The translations under genes and the position numbers were made by a program. A DNA stretch of 13,645 bases. Source: Tritrichomonas foetus (Eukaryota > Parabasalia > Tritrichomonadida > Tritrichomonadidae). Under the pieces are notes generated by a model. That model was not told the origin of the DNA and ran no database searches. It worked only from the letters and a program-made list of their open reading frames with translations. The stretch spans positions 1 through 13,645 of the forward strand of contig MLAK01000017.1 in assembly GCA_001839685.1 (NCBI GenBank), in the 5' to 3' direction. Below, in pieces: positions 1-7,400 of this stretch (its first letter is position 1; the number at the start of each line of letters is the position of its first letter).

Positions 1-142
1 AAGAAATCTCGCTGAAATAAAAACACACGAAGAACTTTCATCAATGTTTGATCTATAAACAATTAATTAAATGAAAGTTTTAATAATTTTATATTTAGTA
101 AAATTGAGAGGAAGCACTAGTAAAATCACTAGAAGTGATGAA

Positions 143-297
143 TATCATTAGTGTATGTCATTAGTGAGAGTGGTAGGGTGAAGAAAATAGTCATTAGTGT
201 ATGTCATTAGTATATGTCATTAGTATATATCATTAGTGATGGTGGTAGTGTGTCATTGGTGTATGTCATTAGTGATGGTGGTAGTGTGAGTGGTAGG
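143..297. repeat. Degenerate G/T-rich minisatellite, unit ~13 bases
   Basis: A tandem array built on a unit close to GTATGTCATTAGT, with drifted variants such as ATATATCATTAGT and a 12-base variant GATGGTGGTAGT that recurs. Units run 11-13 bases and are partly interrupted near 166-190. The plus strand is strongly G/T-rich compared with its surroundings. No reading frame is kept across it, so it is most likely a non-coding minisatellite. A small perfect hairpin, ATCACT-AGA-AGTGAT, sits just before it at 125-139. Confidence 0.85.
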
Positions 298-302
298 ACA
301 AA

Positions 303-351
303 GGTTTATGGGATGGTCCCACAAAATCTTTGGGGGACCATTTTGTAAACC
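303..351. repeat. Imperfect inverted repeat (hairpin) next to the minisatellite
   Basis: GGTTTA (303-308) pairs with TAAACC (346-351) and ATGGTCCC (313-320) pairs with GGGACCAT (334-341). The two stems are separated by a 4x4 internal loop, and the terminal loop is 13 bases. It could be a relic of a small inverted-repeat element or a foldback structure. No flanking target duplication was seen. Confidence 0.6.
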
Positions 352-929
352 TTTCATATAGGAGGACAAAATTGACTTGGACTTTTACATATTCGGAGAA
401 AAGTGTTAATGATTGACTCTGGTGAAATGGTCTTTTAAGAACTTTCCCGCTAAATGGTAATTTGTCGACACTTCACTCAAGATGATCTTTAAGTCAACAA
501 CCAATAGTTTAATTTGTAATATCGGTGAAAACGAATTAAGATGAATTTTTTCTTTCTTTTTCAAAAAATGTTTTCTTTTTGTCCAAAGTTTATGATATTA
601 TATAGAGATAAAATGATTTATCAAATAAAGATACAGTGAGATACATATGAAAGTTAAAGATATTTCTTTTACCTATTTTCATAAAAAACTATTCATTCAA
701 AATAGGTATTTTTTCTGATAAATCAACCATGTCATTTTATAGTTTGGAGCAAGCTATATCAAGTTGTGATTCATCATATAGGAGTACAAATATTATAATT
801 TCGATTCTTTTTCTCAAATAGGAATGATCTCAGAATGACGGCCTATTACTAAAGTCATTTTTTTTATTATTGACTTTATTAATCCACAGATTACGAAAGT
901 CATTAATTGAACCTAAGGCCATTGAGAAT
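352..929. other. AT-rich spacer, no supported gene
   Basis: Nothing firm is visible here. The minus strand is open for about 60 codons between about 600 and 406 and ends in a stop, with an even mix of hydrophobic and charged residues, but it has no start codon and no recognised family. Around 730-800 the minus strand has a short open stretch that could be a further worn piece of the reading at 930-1239. Confidence 0.4.
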
Positions 930-1239
930 TCAAGAAGACCCCCAATAAGATGGGTTTATTTTTGAATTAATATTAACATCGTCATGACAAGAAATAAAAA
1001 GCACAAAAACAAAATGTGTATCATAGCGAATTTCTTTGTGTAAATAATTCAGGTTGAAGATATTATCCACAGCAGTTTCTTCATTATTTGATCTACTAGA
1101 TAGACTATTGAATTTTTCTATGACTATTTCTGGTATTTTCCAATATTTCATTCTCCTTGTCCGAATGAATTGACTTCATCATCTTTTGTAGATACATGTA
1201 AATTTCAACATTCTTTTTCAATTCAACATATTCAGACAT
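930..1239 (-). pseudogene. Broken small reading, perhaps the N-terminal end of a trichomonad ankyrin-family protein
   Basis: A 44-codon reading starts with ATG at 1239 (MSEYVELKKN...) and stops at 1105. A second reading in another frame overlaps its end and runs open to a stop at 930. Joined by one frameshift near 1105-1130 they would give a helical, charged segment of about 100 residues starting at the first ATG. The short hydrophilic start followed by predicted helices resembles the N-terminal region of trichomonad ankyrin proteins, but no diagnostic motif is present. It could also be chance open frame in AT-rich DNA. It is oriented like the Ras-like pseudogene and the decayed ankyrin gene to its right. 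Confidence 0.3.
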
Positions 1240-1522
1240 TTCTGACTGCTAAAAATGATCGAACTGGTTCTAGTAATGACTAAAAATGTTATATGAGCTG
1301 AAATTCAATGAGAGAATATTAAAAAATAGTCTTACATGAGAACATATTTGAGATTTAAATGCTCTTTTATCGTTTTTAGGATAAACATATAGATTAATAA
1401 TGAATATAATAGTATGTTTAAATAAAATTAATGTTATTTTAATTTACAAAATATTTCTTGATTGAAAGCAGTATACCAGATTGGCAAAGGAGTGCATTTG
1501 AATCATATTACTTGGAAATGAA

Positions 1523-2087
1523 TCAAGCTATCTCACAACATCCTCCTTCATAGGGATCATGACCAATAATTTGACATACCATCTTTCGAAAAGCTTCTTC
1601 AACATTTTTTCCAGTTTTAGCAGAACATTCCATGAAGAAAACATCACCTGCTTTTAGCAATACTTTTGCCTCATCAAGAGAAACTTCTTTGGTTGGTTTT
1701 TCTTTCATGTTTATTCCCCCATCAGTTCCAACAAACATCATTCCTACTCCATGGGCAGAATTTTGAGCTGTTTTAATAAATAGTTTTCTACAATATCCAA
1801 TAGTATTCTTATCATAAGAACTATATAAAATCATGAACCCATTTGCTTTTTAAGACACTTAAATCTCTCCCTTCCCTTGCTTCTGGTGTCATCATATTGG
1901 TAATTTTGAGGTTGTATTGAACATCTTCCATTGTAAGCATTGCCTTAAATGAATCAGTTTGACGAATGACAAAATTTGGATTATACACATTTTTTGTAAA
2001 ACGAACCACCAAAGCAAGTGGATCAGCAATTTCATTTCCTAAAACACAAATATTATAATTTATTGTTTTTACTTTCTCTTTTGACAT
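1523..2087 (-). pseudogene. Ras-like small GTPase gene, frameshifted and without intact nucleotide-binding motifs
   Basis: Seen: two overlapping readings, 2087-1821 and 1834-1523, align end to end with the Ras fold. The 565 bases fit a protein of about 187 residues plus one extra base, and the frame changes at or near the A-run on the coding strand (1847-1851). Strand 1 (YNICVLG), helix 1 (ALVVRF), the G5 motif ECSAK followed by a helix, and a C-terminal CaaX box (CEIA, after a second Cys) are recognisable. Known for the family: GTP binding needs the P-loop GKS/T, a switch I Thr, DxxG and NKxD. Here the P-loop reads GNEIADPL, switch I lacks its Thr, DTAGQ is replaced by NMMTP, and NKxD by GTDG. 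An Inr-like TCATT lies 6 bases before the ATG. It is either a pseudogene or a once-expressed pseudo-GTPase that has since broken. CEIA would favour farnesylation if it were made. Confidence 0.75.
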
Positions 2088-2090
2088 TTC

Positions 2091-2095
2091 AATGA
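2091..2095 (-). promoter_or_regulatory. Inr-like motif of the Ras-like gene
   Basis: TCATT on the minus strand matches the trichomonad initiator pattern TCA-Y-W. It puts the first transcribed base at 2093, 6 bases before the ATG, a typical very short leader. The motif is short, so its position carries most of the weight. Confidence 0.45.
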
Positions 2096-2207
2096 ATTAA
2101 TTCCAGAAATTTCGACTGTTGTATTCAAGAACGTTCAAACTCGATATTTGAAATAAAAAAGTAACATAAAACATTGCATAAAGTATTGAAATTTTAAAAA
2201 ATATATT

Positions 2208-2869
2208 TTATTGAAATATATCATCAGCGTTGGTTATTTTTAATTCTGACATCAACGATTCCAAGTCTTTCCGCTGTTCAATTATATTTCTTGGTATTTT
2301 AGCATTAGTTCTTTTGATGTAATGTTCAATAACATTTAATTTTTCATGAAAAATTCGAGAGTATAATCGAATATTATGCAATTATTATCAATTAAGAAAT
2401 CAATTTCAATGAGTTTAATCCCTTTTATATTTGAGGATATAGGATAGCATTGTCGTGCTTTTATTATCTAAAGCAAGCTCTAGCGCATCAATTCAGTTTG
2501 TCTCTGTTGAAGTGTTTTCAATATGTATTTTCATCTGCCAAGATTTCTTTATTTTTCTCAAAGATATACTGCGCGACATAATTTTATCTTTATGGCTGCA
2601 TTCAATACAAAAACCATTACTTTGGCACCTTTCTGTATCCGAATTTGACATACATCATAAGAGCCTTGCATAATTTCGAGAATTAATGAAAAGTTGATCA
2701 GCACCAAGAAAATCAATGATAAATATGGCATTTTTTAGCTCATTGGCGTTCAAATAACAACTTTTATTGTACATTTAATTAATAGTTTTATCAAATTCAG
2801 TTCCATGCTTGAGCCAATATTTGACGAAATTAAATATGCCAACATTCAAGGGATTTAATCAATTCAATG
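2208..2869 (-). pseudogene. Decayed ankyrin-type gene, C-terminal part
   Basis: One minus-strand frame shows ankyrin-like text broken by several stops: NPLNVGIFNFVKYWLKHGTE at about 2855-2796, then NELKNAIFIIDFLGADQLF, then IDALELALDNKSTTMLSYIL near 2490-2430. After frameshifts near 2425 and 2345 the reading continues (KLNVIEHYIKRTNAKIPRN...) to a natural-looking end at a stop at 2208-2210. At least four in-frame stops and two frameshifts are present. The N-terminal side stops at the edge of the inserted block at 2870, and similar text resumes beyond it at 3404, so both are probably one gene. The exact family cannot be named with certainty. Confidence 0.6.
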
Positions 2870-3007
2870 GATTAAGTCACAAAATTTTTCCTTTTTTCTT
2901 TCATTTCTTCATATTTCCAATTAGATTTTTTCTATTTCACTGAAAAAGTGATTTGGGATTGTCATATTGAATAGTTTATTCACACAATTTTTTTACATAA
3001 AAAAGTG

Positions 3008-3013
3008 AAAAAA
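3008..3013 (-). terminator. Pol III terminator (T6) of tRNA copy 1
   Basis: A run of six T on the tRNA strand begins three bases after the predicted 3' end of the tRNA, the usual RNA polymerase III stop signal. The same run is kept in the second copy. Confidence 0.65.
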
Positions 3014-3015
3014 GA

Positions 3016-3209
3016 AGGCGATTGCAGGATTCGAACCTGCGAGTTCCAGATGCCTCTGGAAATTTTCAGTTCTATTTCACAAACTATCATTGCATTCATT
3101 TCAATTTTTCTTTTTTTTTTTCTTTTCTTTATTCTTTTTACCTTTTTTATTTTCAAAGATAAATTATTTACTTTTAAACTGAAGCCTTAAACCACTCGGC
3201 CAAATCACC
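3016..3209 (-). tRNA. Class II tRNA, probably Leu(UAA), with a ~102-nt intron (copy 1)
   Basis: Read on the minus strand from 3209: acceptor GGTGATT pairs with AATCGCC (one G-T pair); D arm GCC...GGC with the GAGTGGTTTAA loop; T arm GCAGG-TTCGAAT-CCTGC; and a long variable arm, TTCCAGA-GGCA-TCTGGAA, a 7-bp hairpin typical in kind of Leu/Ser tRNAs. The anticodon stem TTCAG (3183-3179) pairs with CTGAA (3069-3065), with the intron between. Splicing at the usual 37/38 site (intron about 3172-3071) gives loop TTTAAAA and anticodon UAA, Leu. Odd points: counting strictly from the D arm shifts the stem by one and would give AAA, which does not fit a class II tRNA; the variable region is long (24-25 nt); base 73 is U where eukaryotic tRNA-Leu normally has A. 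The intron is purine-rich on the tRNA strand. Amino-acid identity is an inference. Confidence 0.7.
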
Positions 3210-3290
3210 TTCTGAGAGATTCTTTCAATATTCACACTTCTTCTTGAAAAATGCTTTCCCGATAACTTTTTGAGAATATAAATAATCAGA

Positions 3291-3295
3291 TCATA
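3291..3295 (+). promoter_or_regulatory. Inr-like motif in the truncated ankyrin gene head
   Basis: TCATA, fitting TCA-Y-W, lies inside the perfect 12-base palindrome GATCATATGATC (3289-3300), 13 bases from predicted start site to ATG. It is identical to the site before the intact gene at 11605. Confidence 0.45.
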
Positions 3296-3305
3296 TGATC
3301 AAATA

Positions 3306-3404
3306 ATGAAGGAAATTGAAGAAATCCTCCCACCAGAAATATTGTCATTAGCTACAATAATAATCGATCTTCAACAGCTTCTCATAAATGATTCATCTTC
3401 ATAA
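3306..3404 (+). pseudogene. Truncated head of an ankyrin-repeat gene (32 codons)
   Basis: ATG at 3306 begins MKEIEEILPPEIL and continues for 32 codons, identical to the start of the protein at 11605 except Asp for Val at residue 29. The duplicated block then ends and a TAA follows immediately (3402-3404), so only about 6% of the 534-residue protein is here. The promoter region is intact, so a short useless transcript is possible. Sequence after 3404 on this strand does not continue the protein. Confidence 0.9.
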
Positions 3405-4093
3405 AAATGATCTTTATAACCAAAAGTATCGAGTATTTTAAGAGGTATTTTCTTGGAGCTTCTATTTTTAGATCACTCAGTATTAAAAAGAAATGACTTG
3501 TTTCATTTCAATGGCATATATTATTCAAAAAATCACCAATATAGTAATAAAAATCAAAAAGTCGTTGTTTATCAAGTCGATTTAAAAGTTTTTGAATTTT
3601 GGATTAATTGGATTATGATTTTTACCAATCTTCTCATGACAACATCATATCGAATGTAACATCTTAAGATGCAAATAAAGTTAAAATTTCTTTATATATT
3701 TGCATAAGTAAAGTTTTCTATTTTTCTATTTTTCTTATTATAACCATCAGTTTCCTGATATAAATCAGCATCACAATATTTATATATAATAATAAGTATT
3801 AAATTAGAATTGTATGACTTTTTGATCCATTATAAAGCAAAAAATTTATAAGTGCATCGTTTAATCTATTAATAGATGCACCTCCAATAAATTTAGAATC
3901 TATATTAGTTCAGTTGGCAAGGTATTGCTTTACACGTTGAAAATCACCATTATAAACACAAATCACCATATCAAATGTCCATTTTTTCTTTCATTTAGAT
4001 ATAACTTTTTGGCGGTAATTTATCAATTTTATCAGCTATAACACCTCATGATTTAACCTCATATAATGTGAGAAGATCATAGAAAATTTTATT
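3404..4093 (-). pseudogene. Decayed ankyrin-type gene, N-terminal and middle part
   Basis: Ankyrin-like pieces on the minus strand, in order: NKIFYDLLTLYEVKS then GVIADKIDKLPPKSYI (4093-3995); after a frameshift, VICVYNGDFQRVKQYLAN, a stop, then TNIDSKFIGGASINRLNDAL and INFLLYNGSKSH (3975-3799); after another frameshift, an open stretch with CDADLYQETDGYNKK to a stop at 3692; then, in broken frames, VVMRRLVKIIIQLIQNSK and KIPLKILDTFGYKDHF ending at the block edge near 3404. GYKDHF would be followed, across the block, by NPLNVGIF at 2855, giving the start of an ankyrin repeat. I therefore read 4093-2208 as one dead gene interrupted by the block. Individual pieces are short and the family name is an inference. 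Confidence 0.5.
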
Positions 4094-4106
4094 TGTGTTG
4101 TGTTTG

Positions 4107-4139
4107 ACACCAAAAATATTGGTGTATTGTCAACAATAC
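4107..4139. repeat. Two overlapping perfect hairpins
   Basis: ACACCAA (4107-4113) pairs with TTGGTGT (4119-4125) around AAATA. GTATTGT (4124-4130) pairs with ACAATAC (4133-4139) around CA. The two seven-pair hairpins share two bases and lie just upstream of the decayed ankyrin reading. They may be a relic of its upstream region. No function is shown. Confidence 0.6.
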
Positions 4140-4255
4140 TGTTTGGTGATTCCTTTACTTCATTTAGTTTTTGAGATCATTTCAATCATCATTTAACACA
4201 CAAGTTTTCATTTGCTAACAAAAAAATGACAATTAATTAATAAGAAAAAATCTGA

Positions 4256-4381
4256 ATGCTTTCAAAATTTGATATTCATGATAAAAGAGCAAGATTTCCT
4301 GAAGATCTTGACCTTCATGCTGTATCTGTTCAATCAAGTAGACATATATCTAGTTTGACAAGAAAGAAAGAAAAAGGATAG
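4256..4381 (+). CDS. Possible 41-residue reading or gene fragment, unknown
   Basis: ATG at 4256 opens MLSKFDIHDKRARFPEDLDL and continues to a TAG at 4379. A change of frame near the stop would extend it with IDKEDLWNDEF up to the tail of the pore-protein gene. The composition is charged and protein-like rather than the Ile/Lys/Asn/stop mix of random AT-rich DNA. There is no convincing Inr-like motif before the ATG. It may be a genuine small gene, a fragment of a larger lost gene, or chance. No family recognised. Confidence 0.25.
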   Translation: MLSKFDIHDKRARFPEDLDLHAVSVQSSRHISSLTRKKEKG

Positions 4382-4414
4382 ATAAAGAAGACTTATGGAA
4401 TGATGAGTTTATGT

Positions 4415-7400
4415 TTATCTTGTTGGTGAAACTGGGATTAAAAGTCCACCTCTTCCGATCTGATAGGTTACATACATGAGCAAAGCTAAGAACAGAGCTG
4501 CGCATAATCCAAACAATTTCATGTTTACATTACCAAAGAGTTTTGACAAATTGAAGCTGTCTCTAATGATAGTAATTCTTACTCTTTCTCCTGTAACTTT
4601 ATGTTCAAGTACTACATCACCTTGGTCTTTGAATACAGTTGTTGCTTCAATCTTTACGACGTTGTTTGCAGAGATTGAAACGTTTAGTCCAGGATCAGCT
4701 TCAACTGAAACTTCGTCATATGATGGCTTAATTGGAATTTCGACGAATGGCTTCTTGTTGTTGATGTATTTAATCAATGTTGAAGAAATTCCAAAAGTAT
4801 CAGTGTTTAATTTGACATCGACGCTCTTTTCAAGGTGTGTATTTGCTACTACAGAATCACATTCAACTTTAAGAGTTGAATGAATTGGACAAAGTCTCTT
4901 CTTAAAGAGTTCTAATCTACAATAAATTGTAGAATTAGCAGTTTTATCTAAAACTGCTCTTCCACATTCTTTGGCGTCCCACTCACATCTATAAGTGATA
5001 TCGCTTGGATAAGTCAAAGTTGATGGATCAAGTCCACCAGAAATATGTGGGACTATTCGATAATTGAAGCTATCTTCGTCTTGAAGAGAGATCGTTTCAA
5101 GCTCTACAACTGTTACCGAAGTTTTAACATCAGATGAACACTGAATGTTTGTTTTTCCTTGCTTAAGAGCAGATGCAACACCGTCAGCATTCAGAGAGAC
5201 AACACGATCATTCAATGATTGCCATTCTGAATTCTTTGAATAGCAGATAAACTGAACCGAAGCACCTTTCATTAAAACTGGTGATTGTGGATGAATCAGA
5301 ACACGTGGGAATAAACGTGCTGTATGATCCACGGTGAAGTATTTATTATGTGCCTCACATTTAGCATAAACTGGATCAGTAATGCTTGTTGGAACTGAAA
5401 AGATGACTGATTCATTTTCTAATGTTTGTTCAAATGTAACATTGTAATCAAGGGCAATATCATTTTTAGCTGTGTATTCTTGGCCACGTGGATCAAGGAG
5501 GTGTGGTCGAACCGTTGATGAAGCAAGTGATTGAAGGTATAGTTTCGGTGGAACGCTCACTGTAACGTGGACAGCTGTCCATTGTTTATTGTATTGAACA
5601 ATAACAATGTATTTACCCTCTTCAGTTACAGTTAAGAGACCATTTTCATCAATTTTTGCACCTTGTTTGCCTTCAAGTGGAATGACATTGTAGTGAACTG
5701 GAAGACTGTTTTCAATTTCAATCTTATATGACGAACCAACTGGAAGATTGAGATCCTGTGGTGTTGTAACACGTAGTAAATAATCAAAGTATAAATTCTT
5801 TGATTCACTTAACTTATGTGGTGTTGTAGCAGTTACAGTAACCATTCCTTCCTTATCACCTTGGATCATCAATGAGTTATCATAAAGCTTTTCCCATTGA
5901 TCATTTCCACTGACTGTCCAGGATACTTCAGGAGGTGGAATCTTGCCCATGTCAGTAATATAAAATGGCTGAAGATGAACATATGATCCAACATACATTT
6001 TATCAATGGATTGTTCAAGAACAAGTTTGGCTACATTGATGACACGAATATGAAGGTCAGTTGAGCCCATTTCAGGATGTTCAGGAATAGTTGCAATAAC
6101 TGTGGCGTTTCCAGGAGAAAGTGCAACAACTTCTTTATTGTTGCCAACATCAACAACACTGGTGTCATTACTAGTGAATACAATTCCTGTTTCTGGACCA
6201 CCAATAACCTTAAGTGGTTCTCTATCACCAACAAACATTGTTATGTATGGCTTGGGGAATGACATTTTATCGAAAACAGTGACACTATGTGATGAATGAA
6301 TATCATCTGCAGCAATGTCAATTTCAAGTCTTCCTGGTTTAGTAGCAACAATTTCCCAAATATTGTCTTTGACTTTCTGGAGATCACTTGGTGCTGATGT
6401 CCACTGAATCATGTCTGTTGAATGACTGGAGATCTTCATATGTGAGGGGCCGAATAAAGTTGTTGTGAATGTAAGATGTTGGCCAACAACAGCATAATCT
6501 GGACCTTCAATAAGTAATGAATCAATTCTTTCTGTTGTTACATTTACATGAAGAATGTTTTCAGGAATGCATTTATCATAAATAGAAACAGTTCTAAAGA
6601 TATCTGAGCTTGGCGAAATACTTAATGTTCTTCCTTCAATATTAGCAGCAACACCTTTGAGTGTAAATAGACCACTGCCTTCTTTAACATCAACAACATG
6701 CGCATTTGGATTTTTATGGTATAAAACAATTTGTTCATCCTCTTGGGAAATATAATGTGGTGGAATTGCATTCACACGAAGTTTAAATTCAGGAAGCGTT
6801 GGTTCAGTTACAGTAATTGTAAGACCTTCTGTAACTATTGTCTTTCCATCAAAGTCAAGATGTTCTCCAGAATCAGTTACAACATCATAATGGATTGAAT
6901 GTGAATTAAATTCACCTAAATTCTTTCCATCTTTAGAAAATGCATAAAGTTTGGTATTCAATGTATGATTAACTGGAATTCTAACTTCATGAGGCGGATA
7001 TTGATTCAAGTTAGTAATTCTGGATTCAACAAAGTGACATTCTTCACGATTGGCGGATTTTGCATCAGTAACGAAAAGGCCAATTTCAGCAATGGCAGTT
7101 GAAACAACATTAAATTGAATTTCTGCTTTGATTGGGTTAGGATTCTCATCAGATGGGTCATTTTGGACAGTTAATGTACATTCACCATCATATCCATCAT
7201 AAAGCATCATTGCCAAATTTGTATCATTCAATTTTGGATTCAAATTTCCACAAACAAGCTCGTTTCTTTGACTTCCTTGGGGCCAGACAACTGGTCCACC
7301 AGCACGCTTCAAATCAAGCCATTTGTGAGAAGTTCCGTGAATGACAGATTGCACAGTTATATGATTAAAGACATTCATTGTCACAAATTGAGAGCAAACA

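Larger units (their letters stand above)
2870..3401. repeat. Duplicated block, copy 1: tRNA gene plus head of an ankyrin gene
   Basis: This matches 11180-11700. The alignment begins at GATTAAGTCACAAAATT in both places. The first ~95 bases are looser, with several indels. From about 2968 onward the copies are nearly identical, with only a few substitutions and small length changes in T and ATTT runs. It ends after TTCATCTTCA (3392-3401), where the sequences diverge at once. It holds a tRNA gene on the minus strand and, divergently, the promoter and 32 codons of the ankyrin gene that is complete at 11605. No terminal inverted repeats or target-site duplication were seen. Confidence 0.95.

Noticed and set aside
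406..600. Minus-strand open stretch of about 60 codons (...LNSFSPILQIKLLVVDLKII...)
   Set aside because: No start codon, no recognised motif and no clear continuation on either side. It could be another relic but cannot be supported.
2455..2673. Plus-strand 72-codon open frame
   Set aside because: It is antisense to the decayed ankyrin reading, which shows repeat-like text, whereas this frame shows none and has no start signal.
3005..3190. Open frames on the plus strand across the tRNA intron (here and at 11264-11489)
   Set aside because: They lie antisense to a well-formed tRNA gene and its pyrimidine-rich intron complement. The encoded Phe-rich string follows from the T-runs, and the frame differs between copies.
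3453..3659. Plus-strand 68-codon open frame after the truncated ankyrin head
   Set aside because: It does not continue the ankyrin protein, has an ordinary AT-rich composition and overlaps ankyrin-like pieces on the other strand.
4476..4883. Plus-strand 135-codon open frame and several shorter ones within 6031-8775
   Set aside because: All overlap the continuous 1539-residue pore-protein gene in other frames, and none shows a family motif.
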